From Roseiarcus fermentans (GTDB lineage: Bacteria > Pseudomonadota > Alphaproteobacteria > Rhizobiales > Beijerinckiaceae), in the NCBI RefSeq assembly GCF_003315135.1, contig NZ_QNRK01000001.1:131458-195457 (forward strand): 64,000 bases of DNA. Reading direction: 5' to 3'. The notes beneath the pieces are model-generated. The model was not told the origin of the DNA. It made no database searches and was given only the letters and a program-made list of their open reading frames with translations. Positions within the stretch are counted from its first letter, which is position 1. The number at the start of each line of letters is the position of its first letter. The position numbers were made by a program, and so were the translations under genes. Positions 53,442-62,672 of this stretch are shown one piece after another.

Positions 53442-53728
53442 GTCCCGTGAAGGGGGTCGGCGAGCGCTCCGCCGGTTGCGGGCGCGGATTCCAGGATTTC
53501 AACGCGTTGCGACGGAATTTTCAGGCGATCGCCGCCCCCGCGGCCGTCCGTACGTGGGCGAGGCGCGAGAAGGGGAAAGGGGGGCGTACGGGGCGCAATA
53601 TTGGTTTCCCTTCGCAATTGTATTCCGATTAAGAGAAGTTACCTCGCGGTCGAATCTTTGAGTGCATCCCGTCCTGTAGCCTTCGGAAGAACAGTTCCGT
53701 TCAAAATGCAAGATACAAACCGTGGGTT

Positions 53729-54289
53729 TCACCAGGAATTTTCATCTAACAGGCCGCGCCAAACAGCATGAGTAAAATTAATGCAGTCTACAACATCATA
53801 ATCTTGGTTCTCAGTTTCAACAATTAGCCAATTTTCCGTTACAATATCATCAGATTGGTTGAATTGTCCTTCATTGAATCCCTGAGAATCAAACTGAGCA
53901 GTGTTTAGCAATACGGGCGTTTCAATCAATCTTATGTCTTGTGCTCCCTGCAATATTCTTGGCTTCCGATTGAGCACCATATGCTTCGATGCGTTGGCTA
54001 TATCTCTGACAACGTCAAAACGTTTGTCAATTTTTGCCAACTCGGACTGGAGATCGCCATCGTTGCTAAATTTTGGCTTAGGCGAGCCTGCATTTGACCA
54101 ATGTTGATTATAGTGCGTGGCTGCGACCCAGTTTCTGAGGCTCCAGATCGAAACGCATGCGTGGTACGCAAGTCGAAGATCAGTCTGCGCGGCCAGAAGC
54201 ACTGACACGTCGACGTCAACGATATAATCGAAGAATTGCTTTGGGGTCTCGATCTTCCGGATTCTGTTTTGGCTCACTTTGGCTTCCAC
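53729..54289 (-). CDS. unknown protein on second low-GC insert
   Basis: A 186-residue protein with AT-rich codons unlike the rest of the window, so probably transferred. No family was recognised. It is mostly helical in look (FFDYIVDVDVSVLLAAQTDL, then VVRDIANASKHMVL) with a C-terminal beta-rich part. The KHMV and nearby RD suggest a HEPN-like or sensor helix bundle, but that is speculation. The GTG start at 54289 overlaps the end of a decayed Sel1 gene. The 287 bp before it (53442-53728) show nothing clear. Confidence 0.55.
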   Translation of the reverse strand: MEAKVSQNRIRKIETPKQFFDYIVDVDVSVLLAAQTDLRLAYHACVSIWSLRNWVAATHYNQHWSNAGSPKPKFSNDGDLQSELAKIDKRFDVVRDIANASKHMVLNRKPRILQGAQDIRLIETPVLLNTAQFDSQGFNEGQFNQSDDIVTENWLIVETENQDYDVVDCINFTHAVWRGLLDENSW

Positions 54290-54590
54290 TCGCTTGCCCT
54301 CCGCTGTGCCTCGCCGATTTGATTGACATCATCCCGGTCGCCACCGCGTCGCGGTCTTTGGTCACCCTTTCCCGAGCAACCATGGCATCTCCTGCGTGCG
54401 ACGCTGCCAAGCTCAACCACGTGAGAGCCTGCACGTAGTTGGCACGCGACGACCGTCCTCGTATATCAGTCCGAGGTCAATCTGCGCAAAGGCATAGCCC
54501 TCGTCCGCGGCCTTGCGATGCTAAGCGAGGGCCTCGGCACAGTCTTTCGGCACCCCACTGCCAGTCTCGTGCCTCAAGCCACGGCGTCAC
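54274..54590 (-). pseudogene. decayed Sel1-repeat (TPR-like) gene
   Basis: The minus strand contains Sel1 repeat pieces in more than one frame: HRKAADEGYAFAQIDLGLIY, then YVQALTWLSLAASHAGDAMV, and the family ending QIGEAQRRASEWKPK before the stop at 54274-54276. A TAG interrupts the first repeat (EALA-stop-HRK). Frameshifts lie near 54437 and 54310. The N-terminus is missing. Confidence 0.7.
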
Positions 54591-54694
54591 ATTCCTCTGC
54601 TAACTGACGTAAATGCTGCAACGCCGCCGATCGAGCGCCCTTCTTGACCGTGACGGGTTCCTCCGCGAGAGAGAGGGAAATCCGCGAGGCTCCC

Positions 54695-55669
54695 GTGGCG
54701 CTCCTTTTCGACCTGCTCGTCATCCTGTTCGCGCTCGCCGGCCTCGCCGCGATCGGTCTCGCCGCGCTGCTGGCTGCTCCGCTCAAGGTCCCGCCGCCGC
54801 TCGGTTCCGTTCTCGACGGGGCGTTGCAGATCGACCCCGAGGGGCTGCCGGAGCTCGACCGCTTTCAGGCGCGCGACGGCACCTGGCTCGCCTACCGGCG
54901 CTATCCGGCCCCGCACGGCGCGGGAAACCGGATCGCCCTGCTCGCCCACGGTTCCGCCGGCGCCTCGGCCCAGATGAACGCGATCGCGCGTGGGCTCTGC
55001 AACGCCGGGATCGGCGCGGTCGCCGTCGACTTCCGCGGCCACGGCGCCTCGGGGACGCGGGGCGACGCGGCTTACGCCGGCCAGCACGACGACGATTTCG
55101 CCGACCTGATCGCCGAGTTGCGCGCGCGTGATCCCGAAGCCGAGCTGGCGTTCGTCGGCCATTCCTCTGGCGGCGGCTACGGGCTCAGGGTCGCGGCCGG
55201 GCCGCTCGGCGCCGCCTTCGAGCGGTTCGTCCTGCTCGCGCCCTATCTCGGCCATCGCGCCCCGACGGTCCGGATTACCGACGCGGCGAAGGGCTGGGCG
55301 TCGGCGAACGTGCCGCGCATCATCGCCATCCTCGCCCTGGCGCGGCTCGGAATCGACTGGCCGCAGGCGCTGCCCGTGCTCGCCTTCGCCACCGGACCGA
55401 ACTCGAAAAAGTTCGTCACCGATCAATACACCTTCCGCCTGATGGCGAGCTACGCCGCGCCGGACGACTGGAAGGCGGCGTTCGGGAAGGCGCGGGCGCC
55501 GATCGAGGTGATCTCCGGCGCCGACGACGAACTGATGGATTCGGCGGCCTTCGCGCGCGTCCTGTCGCCGCTCGGCGTCCGGGTGACGCTGATTCCGGGC
55601 GTCGACCACATGGGCCTGTGCTGGCGGCAGGAGGCGATCAAGGCGATCGTCGCCGCGCTGAACGCCTGA
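54695..55669 (+). CDS. alpha/beta hydrolase, membrane-anchored
   Basis: A 324-residue protein. One N-terminal helix (LLVILFALAGLAAIGLAALL) precedes a serine hydrolase domain. The nucleophile elbow is FVGHSSGGGYGL, with LLAHGSAGASAQM as the oxyanion region, the acid in SGADDELMD and the His in PGVDHMGLCW. It is a lipase/esterase-like enzyme of unknown substrate. The GTG at 54695 was preferred: GAGG lies six bases upstream and the longer TTG start at 54644 has no such site. Confidence 0.8.
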   Translation: MALLFDLLVILFALAGLAAIGLAALLAAPLKVPPPLGSVLDGALQIDPEGLPELDRFQARDGTWLAYRRYPAPHGAGNRIALLAHGSAGASAQMNAIARGLCNAGIGAVAVDFRGHGASGTRGDAAYAGQHDDDFADLIAELRARDPEAELAFVGHSSGGGYGLRVAAGPLGAAFERFVLLAPYLGHRAPTVRITDAAKGWASANVPRIIAILALARLGIDWPQALPVLAFATGPNSKKFVTDQYTFRLMASYAAPDDWKAAFGKARAPIEVISGADDELMDSAAFARVLSPLGVRVTLIPGVDHMGLCWRQEAIKAIVAALNA

Positions 55670-55673
55670 GCGG

Positions 55674-56291
55674 ATGCCGAGACTCATCGCCGCCGCGCGC
55701 TGGGCGCTCGCCGAATTCGGGCCGCTGATCGTGTTCTGGGCGCTCGCGCCGACGCTCGGCGTCAAGCCCGCGATCGTCGGCTCCCTCGTCTTCATCCTCG
55801 CCGACGCGGCCTGGCGAAGGCTGACGGGCAAGCCGTTCACCCGGCTCTATCTGTTGGTCAGCGCGCTGACCCTCGTCTTCGGCGGGATCGACCTCGTCTC
55901 GACCTCGCCGTTCATGCTGAAATACGAGGCGGCGGTCACCAATGTCGCGGTCGGCCTCGCCTTCGTCGTCGGCGCGCTGGGCGAGAGGCCGATCATCCAG
56001 GAGGCCGCCGAGGCGCGCGGCGAAAGCGTGCCGGCGACGCGGGAAACGCGCGCCTTCTTCCGCCTCTTCACCCTGGTCTGGGCCGGCTATTTCATCGTCA
56101 AGGCGGCGTTCTACGTCTGGGCCGCCTGGACCTTGCCGATGCTCGAGGCGATGGCCGTGCGCTCGCTGGTCGGCTCGGTCAGCCTCGGCATGATGATCCT
56201 GATCAGCGCGACCCAGGGGCGGCGGCTGTTTTTCCTGTGCCGCCGCCTGGGGCTCCTGCCGAAACCGGAGGCGGCCCCGGCGGGCGATTGA
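55674..56291 (+). CDS. IspZ/YciB-like inner-membrane protein
   Basis: A 205-residue protein with about five helices (GPLIVFWALAPTLGVKPAIV, then ADAAWRRLTGKPFTRLY) resembling intracellular septation protein A (YciB). In enterobacteria that protein affects cell-envelope synthesis. It begins four bases after the hydrolase stop, so they form an operon. The family assignment is moderate. Confidence 0.65.
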   Translation: MPRLIAAARWALAEFGPLIVFWALAPTLGVKPAIVGSLVFILADAAWRRLTGKPFTRLYLLVSALTLVFGGIDLVSTSPFMLKYEAAVTNVAVGLAFVVGALGERPIIQEAAEARGESVPATRETRAFFRLFTLVWAGYFIVKAAFYVWAAWTLPMLEAMAVRSLVGSVSLGMMILISATQGRRLFFLCRRLGLLPKPEAAPAGD

Positions 56292-56323
56292 CCGGGACGG
56301 CCCTCGCGGCGACAAAGGGAACC

Positions 56324-56707
56324 ATGATCCGAGGCGTCTTTCTCCTGCTGTTCTTTCAGCTCGCCGGCGAGATTCTGGCGCGCGGCCTGAGCCTTCCCGC
56401 TCCCGGTCCCGTCGTCGGCCTCGGCCTGCTGGTGGCGGCGATGGCGGGCTGGCGCGCCTTTCGCCCGTTCGACGACGAAGAGCTGGCGTCGAGCGAACTC
56501 GGCCGGGCGGCGGCCGGAATGCTCGCCAACCTGTCGCTGCTGTTCGTCCCCGCCGGCGTCGGCGTCGTCCAGTATCTCGGCCTTCTTCGGGCCGAGGGCG
56601 TGGCGCTGGCGGCGGCGCTGATCGTCTCGACCTTCGTCACCCTGATCGCGACGGTCGGCGCGTTCCTGGCTGTCAAGCGGCTGATCGGGCTCAGGAGGGA
56701 GGTATGA
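56324..56707 (+). CDS. CidA/LrgA-family holin-like protein
   Basis: A 127-residue protein with four membrane helices and the family opening FFQLAGEILARGLSLPAPGP. It forms a pair with the following LrgB-type protein, with a 4-bp ATGA overlap. In Gram-positive bacteria the pair controls murein hydrolase activity and exports pyruvate; its role in alphaproteobacteria is less clear. The ATG at 56324 was chosen over further-upstream codons that overlap the previous gene. Confidence 0.85.
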   Translation: MIRGVFLLLFFQLAGEILARGLSLPAPGPVVGLGLLVAAMAGWRAFRPFDDEELASSELGRAAAGMLANLSLLFVPAGVGVVQYLGLLRAEGVALAAALIVSTFVTLIATVGAFLAVKRLIGLRREV

Positions 56708-57420
56708 TCCCGTTCCGCCTCTGGGTCTATCTTCAGACGACGCCGCTGTTCTGGCTCACGGCGACGCTCGCGGCCTATATCGTCGCCGACCGGATCGCCG
56801 CGGCGGCCGGCCGCCACCCGGTCGTCAATCCCGTCGCCATCGCCATCGCGCTCGTCGGCGCGCTCTTGATGCTCACCGGGACCGACTACCAGACCTACTT
56901 CAACGGCGCGCAATTCGTCCATTTCCTGCTCGGGCCGGCGACGGTGGCGCTGGCTGTGCCGCTCTATCGCAATCTCGAGCTGGTCAGTCGCAATCTCCTG
57001 CCGATGGCGGCGGCGCTCGCGGTCGGCGCGGTGACGGCGATCGTTTCGGCGCTCGTCGTCGCGCGCGCGCTCGGCGCGCCGCGCGCGGTGCTGGTGTCGC
57101 TGGCGCCGAAGTCGGTGACGGCCGGGGTGGCGATGGCGGTGTCGGAAACGCTCGGCGGCGCGCCGCCGCTGACCGCGGTGCTGGTGATCGCCACTGGCAT
57201 TCTCGGCGCGATCATGGTCACGCCGCTGATGAACGCCCTGAAGATCCGCGACTACGCCGCCCGCGGCTTCGCCGTCGGCCTCGCCTCGCACGGCATCGGC
57301 ACCGCGCGCGCCTTCGCCGTCGATCCGGTCGCCGGCGTCTTCGCCGGCATCGCCATGGGATTGAACGCGGTCGTCACGCCGGCGCTCATTCCCGTTCTGC
57401 TGCCGTGGCTCGCCGGATAA
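56704..57420 (+). CDS. CidB/LrgB-family protein
   Basis: A 238-residue inner-membrane protein with six or more helices. The conserved LSLAPKSVTAGVAMAVSE-like stretch (written here ...SLAPKSVTAGVAMAVSETLG) and the C-terminal GLASHGIGTARAFAVDPVAG are typical of LrgB. It starts with an overlap with the CidA-type gene and is followed by a strong hairpin. Confidence 0.9.
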   Translation: MIPFRLWVYLQTTPLFWLTATLAAYIVADRIAAAAGRHPVVNPVAIAIALVGALLMLTGTDYQTYFNGAQFVHFLLGPATVALAVPLYRNLELVSRNLLPMAAALAVGAVTAIVSALVVARALGAPRAVLVSLAPKSVTAGVAMAVSETLGGAPPLTAVLVIATGILGAIMVTPLMNALKIRDYAARGFAVGLASHGIGTARAFAVDPVAGVFAGIAMGLNAVVTPALIPVLLPWLAG

Positions 57421-57424
57421 AAAA

Positions 57425-57444
57425 GGGGCGGCCGAAGCCGCCCC
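57425..57444 (-). terminator. rho-independent terminator for the cyclase gene
   Basis: GGGGCGGC (57425-57432) and GCCGCCCC (57437-57444) form an 8-bp stem with a CGAA loop. On the minus strand the stem is followed by at least six T residues, so it should end transcription of the adenylate cyclase gene. It can also slow the plus-strand lrgB transcript. Confidence 0.8.
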
Positions 57445-57573
57445 ACCGTGGGAGAATCGAGAAACCCGTGGTTTGGCCAGCATAGGCCGGAACGCCGCGC
57501 GCGGCTGTCACAGTTCGGCAACAGTCGCGATCGAAGATACGTCGCGGAACCGTCATAATCGCGCCCGACGCGC

Positions 57574-59346
57574 CTATCCCTCCGGCACGCCCGCCTTGCG
57601 CATGCCCTCGATCACCCGCTCGCGCTGGGCGAGGAACACCGGATTGTCGCTCTCGGCCGCGGCCCGGTAGCCGGCGAGCGTGAACCCGGGCGCGATCGCG
57701 AGCCCCGCCTCGACCTCGCTTTCGGCCTCGCTCTGCCTGCCGAGCAGCCCGAGCGCGGCGGCGTTGTGGAAATGGTTGAGCGGGAAGTTGCGGCTGGCGT
57801 CGATCGACTGGCGGAACAGTTCCGCCGCCTCCGCGTCCGCGCCGAGGAACAGCTTGCCGAGCCCGGCGATGTACTTCCACAGGAACGCGACCCCGTCGGT
57901 CGGCGAGATCCGGAACGCCTCGGCGACGTGCGCTTCGGTCTCCTCGGCGCGGCCCTGCATGATCCTGGCGAGGCCCATCCAGGCGTGCGCGACGCCGATG
58001 TTGCGGTTCAGCGACATCGCGCGTTCGAGTTCGCCGACGCCGCGCGAGGCGCGATTGGTCAGGATCTGCACGTAGCCGAGCCAGAGGTGGGCCCAATGGC
58101 TGCGCGGGTCGATCGCGAGCGCGTTGAGCAGTTCGCTCTCCGCCGCCTTGAGGCGCTCGGCGCGCTCCTCCTGCCGGTAGAGGGCCATGATGACGTCGGC
58201 GCGCGCCGCCCCGACGATCGCGTCGACCTGGGCCGGATTGAGCTTCAGCGCCTCCTGGAAGAGCTCCTTCGCCCGCAGGATGTTCTCGATCCGGCCCTTG
58301 TTGAAGGCGGCGACCCCGCGGAAATAATAGTCGATCGCGTCGGGATTGGGCTCGAGCTCGGCGCGGCGGGCCTCCGCCGCGATCAACTCCGCGCGCAACT
58401 GGTTGGCGAGCCGCGAGACGATCTCGTCCTGCATGTCGAACGAGTCGGCCACCGGCTTGTCGAACCGGTCGGCCCAGATGTGGTTGCCGGTGGCCGCGTC
58501 GATCAACTGGGTGTTGATCCGCATCCGTCCCGCGCCGCGCTGGATGCTGCCCTCGAGGATGTAGCGGACGTTGAGCTCGCGCCCGACCTGCTTGGCGTCG
58601 ACCGGCTTGCCCTTGTAGGTGAAGGCCGTGTTGCGGGCGACGACCACGGTGTTCGAGAGCCGCGAGAGGTCGGTCGTCAGGCTCTCGGTGACGCCGTCCA
58701 CGAACGCCTCGTGCTCCTCGCCGCCGCCCAGGCTCGCCAGCGGCAGCACGACCAGCGAGCAGCGCTCCGGCCCGGATCGCTGGGGCGGCGATTCGAGCGG
58801 GGCCGGGCGCGCCTCCGCCGGGACGCCGACCTGCAGCGAATAGACGCGCAGCGGCTCGGCGATGTTCTTGAGCGCCTTCATGCCGAGATCGCTGACCGCG
58901 AACTCGATCCGCCCCCGCACCTGCCGGTAGGCGTCCTCCGAGAGGGCGATCGCTCCGGGCGTGGCGATGCCTTCGAGCCGCGCCGCGATGTTTACGCCGT
59001 CTCCCATGAGGTCTCCGTCCGCTTCCTCGACGACGTCGCCGAGGTGGATGCCGATTCGGAAGCGGATCTGGCGGTCGGCGGGCACGCCCGCATTGCGCTC
59101 GATCAGCCCGTTCTGCATCTCGATCCCGCAGCGTACGGCGTCGACCACGCTGCGAAACTCCACCAGCACGCCGTCGCCGGTGCGCTTGACGACGCGGCCG
59201 TTGTGCACGGAAATGCTCGGGTCGATCAGATCGCTGCGCAACGCCCGCAGGCGCGCCAGAACGCGATCCTCGTCCGCCCCGGCGAGGCGCGAATAGCCGA
59301 CGATGTCGGCGACCAGTATGGCCGCGAGCTTGCGCGTGACAATCAT
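57574..59346 (-). CDS. class III adenylate/guanylate cyclase with TPR domain
   Basis: A 590-residue multi-domain protein. Residues 1-180 are a class III cyclase: the metal aspartates are in LVADIVGYSRL and KRTGDGVLVEF, and GIHLGDVV lies between. A FlgO-like middle region (LVVLPLASLGG, later YILEGSIQRG) precedes TPRs from about residue 340. No membrane helix is seen, so it is cytoplasmic. Similar cyclase-TPR proteins are abundant in Hyphomicrobiales; the signal is unknown. Confidence 0.88.
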   Translation of the reverse strand: MIVTRKLAAILVADIVGYSRLAGADEDRVLARLRALRSDLIDPSISVHNGRVVKRTGDGVLVEFRSVVDAVRCGIEMQNGLIERNAGVPADRQIRFRIGIHLGDVVEEADGDLMGDGVNIAARLEGIATPGAIALSEDAYRQVRGRIEFAVSDLGMKALKNIAEPLRVYSLQVGVPAEARPAPLESPPQRSGPERCSLVVLPLASLGGGEEHEAFVDGVTESLTTDLSRLSNTVVVARNTAFTYKGKPVDAKQVGRELNVRYILEGSIQRGAGRMRINTQLIDAATGNHIWADRFDKPVADSFDMQDEIVSRLANQLRAELIAAEARRAELEPNPDAIDYYFRGVAAFNKGRIENILRAKELFQEALKLNPAQVDAIVGAARADVIMALYRQEERAERLKAAESELLNALAIDPRSHWAHLWLGYVQILTNRASRGVGELERAMSLNRNIGVAHAWMGLARIMQGRAEETEAHVAEAFRISPTDGVAFLWKYIAGLGKLFLGADAEAAELFRQSIDASRNFPLNHFHNAAALGLLGRQSEAESEVEAGLAIAPGFTLAGYRAAAESDNPVFLAQRERVIEGMRKAGVPEG

Positions 59347-59514
59347 GGGCCGGCTCCGACTTGGCTCCGATTATATAGGGGCGCAAGGCGGACAATCCAG
59401 AACCAACGGCCGTCAAACGCCGACGGCCCGGCTTCCGTGGCCCGAGCGCGCGCCTCGCGTCCGCCTGTCGTCAAGCCGGATGGTCGGCTCTCGCCGGGCG
59501 CGCCGCGCGGGGCG

Positions 59515-59790
59515 TCATTGCCGATACTGCTGGATGCGCGTCGTGCGCAAGCCCGGAAGGCCGTGCTGGTCGATCGAGACCTGCCAGCTCAGGAACTCGT
59601 CGACGGTCAGCGTGTAGCGGGCGCAGGCTTCCTCCAGCGACAGAAGCCCGCCCCGGACCGCGGCCACGACCTCGGCCTTGCGGCGAATGACCCAGCGGCG
59701 GGTTTCGGGCGACGGCAGGTCGGCGACGGTCAGGGGGCTTCCGTCCGGACCGATGACGTATTTCACTCTCGGCCGCATGGCATCGCTCAT
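59515..59790 (-). CDS. sciP: SciP, CtrA inhibitory protein (DUF1153)
   Basis: A 91-residue helix-turn-helix protein. VKYVIGPDGSPLTVADLP followed by RWVIRRKAEVVAAVRGGLLS and LEEACARYTLTVDEFLSWQ matches SciP, which binds CtrA or its promoters in Caulobacter and blocks transcription of G1-late genes. The ATG at 59790 was chosen; a GTG at 59811 is possible. A GANTC site (59817-59821) lies just upstream. Confidence 0.92.
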   Translation of the reverse strand: MSDAMRPRVKYVIGPDGSPLTVADLPSPETRRWVIRRKAEVVAAVRGGLLSLEEACARYTLTVDEFLSWQVSIDQHGLPGLRTTRIQQYRQ

Positions 59791-60007
59791 GGAACGCTCA
59801 CTCGTACGCACTCAACGAGTCGAACCTAGCTGCGGCGCTTTAAATTCCGATAAACGTCAAGGGTCGGAAACGGCGCGCCGGTGTGTCAAAACGCGAGGCC
59901 GCCTCGAAACTGGCGGCGGCCGGCGTTTTCGGCTATGACCTTGGTTTCGCGGGCCGGAAGGCCCATATGGCGCCTGCGAACACCTGTTTCGCCGGGAAGA
60001 GGTCGGA

Positions 60008-61162
60008 ATGCTCGCGACAAGCCTCGCGCACGCCTCGCGCGGCGCGGTAAACAGCCTCGGAGTCGACAAGGCGCCCGCCGACACCCGCGTGGTGGTGGCG
60101 ATGTCGGGCGGCGTCGATTCGTCCGTCGTCGCGGCTTTGCTCGCCGACGAGGGCTACGACGTCGTCGGCGTGACGATGCAACTCTACGACCACGGCGCGG
60201 CCGCCCACCGCAAGGGCGCCTGCTGCGCCGGCCAGGACATTCACGACGCGCGCGACGTCGCCGCCCGGATCGGGATTCCCCACTACGTGCTCGATTACGA
60301 AGCGCGCTTCCGCCAGAAGGTGATCGAGCCGTTCGCGCGCGCCTACGTGTCGGGCGAAACGCCGATCCCCTGCGTCGCCTGCAACCAGCACATGAAGTTC
60401 GCCGACCTGTTCGGGGCGGCGCGCGATCTCGGCGCGGACCTGCTGGCGACCGGGCATTACGTCGTCACGCGCGACGACGGGCGCGGCGGGCAGGCGCTCT
60501 ATCGCGCCGCCGACGCCGAGCGCGACCAGAGCTATTTCCTGTTCGCCACCACCCGCGAGCAGCTCGCGCGCCTGCGTTTCCCGCTCGGGGCGATGCCGAA
60601 GGCGGAGGTTCGCGACCTCGCCCGCCGCTTCGGCCTGATCAACGCCGAGAAGCCGGACAGCCAGGACATCTGCTTCGTGCCGGCCGGCCACTACAGCGAC
60701 ATGATCGAGCGGCTGATGCCCGGAGCGGCCACGCCCGGCGACATCGTCGACGCCGGCGGCCGCGTGCTCGGCCGCCACGCCGGCATCGTCCACTACACCA
60801 TCGGCCAGCGGCGCGGGCTCGGCGTCGCCTCGACCCAGCCCCTGTACGTCGTGGCGCTCGACGCCGAGCGCCGGCGGGTGGTGGTCGGGCCGCGGTCGGC
60901 GCTCGCCCGGACGCGGCTGAAACTCCGCTCCGTCAACTGGCTCGGCGACGGCCGGCTCGGCGATCTGCCGCCCGACGGCCTCGTGATCGCGGCGCGGGTC
61001 CGTTCGACCCGACCGCCGGCGCTGGCGGCGCTCACGCCCGAGGGCGAGGTCGAGTTCCTCGAGCCGGAGACCGGCGTCTCGCCGGGGCAGGCCTGCGTGT
61101 TCTACGAGTCGCTCGACCCGCACGCGCGGGTGTTGGGCGGCGGCTTCATCGCCGCCTCCTGA
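60008..61162 (+). CDS. mnmA: tRNA-specific 2-thiouridylase
   Basis: Adds sulfur to U34 of Lys, Glu and Gln tRNAs. 384 residues. The PP-loop [16 protein letters not shown], the catalytic Cys in [19 protein letters not shown] and the second Cys region are intact. The ATG at 60008 gives an N-terminus typical of the class. It is divergent from sciP. Confidence 0.95.
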   Translation: MLATSLAHASRGAVNSLGVDKAPADTRVVVAMSGGVDSSVVAALLADEGYDVVGVTMQLYDHGAAAHRKGACCAGQDIHDARDVAARIGIPHYVLDYEARFRQKVIEPFARAYVSGETPIPCVACNQHMKFADLFGAARDLGADLLATGHYVVTRDDGRGGQALYRAADAERDQSYFLFATTREQLARLRFPLGAMPKAEVRDLARRFGLINAEKPDSQDICFVPAGHYSDMIERLMPGAATPGDIVDAGGRVLGRHAGIVHYTIGQRRGLGVASTQPLYVVALDAERRRVVVGPRSALARTRLKLRSVNWLGDGRLGDLPPDGLVIAARVRSTRPPALAALTPEGEVEFLEPETGVSPGQACVFYESLDPHARVLGGGFIAAS

Positions 61163-61178
61163 AGTCCGGGATCATCCG

Positions 61179-61385
61179 ATGGCCGCCTTCGACGAGGAAT
61201 CCGTATTCGGCGCGAAGCCGAGGCCGACGCCCGCGCACGAGATCGGGCAGAGCCTCGACGCCCTGTCGGAAGCCGAACTCGCCGAGCGGATCGCGCTGCT
61301 CGGGGCCGAGATCGCCCGCCTCGAGCGGGCGATCGAAAGCCGCCGGGCGACGCGCGCCGCCGCGGACGCGGCGTTCAAGATCTGA
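61179..61385 (+). CDS. DUF1192 family small protein
   Basis: A 68-residue protein matching the alphaproteobacterial DUF1192 family (LDALSEAELAERIALLGAEI near the centre). It follows mnmA by 16 bp. The core is a short coiled coil. Function is unknown. Confidence 0.88.
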   Translation: MAAFDEESVFGAKPRPTPAHEIGQSLDALSEAELAERIALLGAEIARLERAIESRRATRAAADAAFKI

Positions 61386-61550
61386 ACGGCGTCCCGTTTT
61401 CGCACTCCCCGTCCGGTCCGTTTTGCGACAGCGTCTGCGAACGCCGCTTCGCCGCGGCCGCCGCGCGGCGCCGCCCGTCGCGCGCCGGGTAAACGCGGCC
61501 CGTCCCGGCCTTTCCGGGGGTTTTCGACCTTCTCTGCATACCGCCGAGGC

Positions 61551-61581
61551 GCGCGTTAACCTTACGCCCGGGTTAATGCGC
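61551..61581. promoter_or_regulatory. TTAA-containing inverted repeat upstream of rcdA
   Basis: GCGCGTTAAC (61551-61560) and GTTAATGCGC (61572-61581) are complementary with one mismatch. The two TTAA are 13 bases apart, not the 7 of a CtrA box. It lies in the 292-bp gap before rcdA that has no gene. A regulator site is possible. Confidence 0.4.
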
Positions 61582-61677
61582 GCCCGCCTCGTCGAGGCCC
61601 TATACTTGCCTCGACGCCTCCCGGATGCGGGGGGCCCGGCCGGGAGCCTCTTCCGCGAGGTCAGGGAGTGTTGGCGG

Positions 61678-62223
61678 ATGAATCGTCAGACCGACGGCTG
61701 GAAGCGCCCTTTCGCAGCGGTCGCGCCTCAGCAGGCCGTTCCCTTCATTCACCGCCTCACCGCCTCGCCCGCCTTCGCCGACCTGTTCAGCCAGGGCATG
61801 GCGCTGGTGGAGGAGGCGGCGGCCTATCTCGACGGTCCGGGGCGGGTGGAGGCGCGGGCCCTGTCGCGGATGGCCGGTCTCGCCTATGCGACCGAGAGCA
61901 TGCGGCTGACGACCCGGCTGATGCAGGTCGCCTCGTGGCTGCTGCTCCAGCGCGCGGTCAACGAGGGCGAACTGACCGCGCGACAGGCGTTGAGCGACCG
62001 ACACCGGGTGCGGCTCGCCCGTCAGGACCTCGCCTGCGCGCCGGAGCTGTTCGACGAGCTGCCGCCGACGTTGCGGGCGCTGAGCCGCCGCTCGCTGCGC
62101 ATCCAGGAGCGGGTGATCCACCTCGATCGCGGTCTCCTCGCCGCCCGGGCGCCCGAGGCTTTCTCGCAGGCGAGCGCGGTCGCGGCGCAGGTCGCGCGGC
62201 TGCGGGCGGCGTTCTCGGGCTGA
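61678..62223 (+). CDS. rcdA: regulator of CtrA degradation RcdA (DUF1465)
   Basis: A 181-residue helical protein. LTASPAFADLFSQGMALVEE, YATESMRLTTRLMQVASWLL and DELPPTLRALSRRSLRIQER are typical of DUF1465, the RcdA family. In Caulobacter RcdA acts as an adaptor for ClpXP degradation of CtrA. The ATG at 61678 gives the usual length; upstream codons are not family-like. AGGGAG lies nine bases upstream. Confidence 0.88.
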   Translation: MNRQTDGWKRPFAAVAPQQAVPFIHRLTASPAFADLFSQGMALVEEAAAYLDGPGRVEARALSRMAGLAYATESMRLTTRLMQVASWLLLQRAVNEGELTARQALSDRHRVRLARQDLACAPELFDELPPTLRALSRRSLRIQERVIHLDRGLLAARAPEAFSQASAVAAQVARLRAAFSG

Positions 62224-62382
62224 GGGCGCGGCCGGGGCGGGCGCCTGAATGCAATGCCCCAGGCGGGCGGGATACGGCCAAAGGCCGGGCGGCGGGACAA
62301 AAGCCGTCGCTGACCTACGGCGGCGCTTTCCGCTGAGACCGCCGTCCTGTACATTCCTGGTCGATCGCCCGGAACAGCAGCG

Positions 62383-62619
62383 ATGACCAACACGCGCGTC
62401 TTCAAGAACGGAAATTCGCAGGCTGTGCGCATCCCGGCGGAACTGGCTTACGAGCGCAGCGATATCGACGTCGAGATCGAACGCGTCGGCGACGAGCTCC
62501 GCATTCGGCCCGCGAGCCGCTCGCTCGCAGGGGTGCTCGCCAAGTTCGCGCGTTTCTCCCCCGATTTCATGGCCGACGGACGCGGCGAGCATGATCAGGC
62601 CGAGCGCGACCGCCTGTGA
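62383..62619 (+). CDS. VapB-type antitoxin (AbrB fold), orphan
   Basis: A 78-residue protein: TRVFKNGNSQAVRIPAELAY is the swapped-hairpin DNA-binding domain. A short toxin-binding tail follows. No vapC follows; a repeat element and the convergent MarR gene come next. The normal VapC partner has been lost or lies elsewhere. Confidence 0.82.
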   Translation: MTNTRVFKNGNSQAVRIPAELAYERSDIDVEIERVGDELRIRPASRSLAGVLAKFARFSPDFMADGRGEHDQAERDRL

Positions 62620-62672
62620 CCGCGCGCTCCGCGCCCCGTAACGGCCGAGGTGGGGCGAAAGCCCTTTCCGTC

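Noticed and set aside
53442-53728. tRNA or integrase attachment site at the edge of the second low-GC insert
   Set aside because: No cloverleaf, T-loop GGTTCGAATCC-like sequence or integrase gene was seen.
61551-61581. CtrA box upstream of rcdA
   Set aside because: The TTAA elements are 13 bases apart instead of 7. It is kept only as an unassigned inverted repeat.
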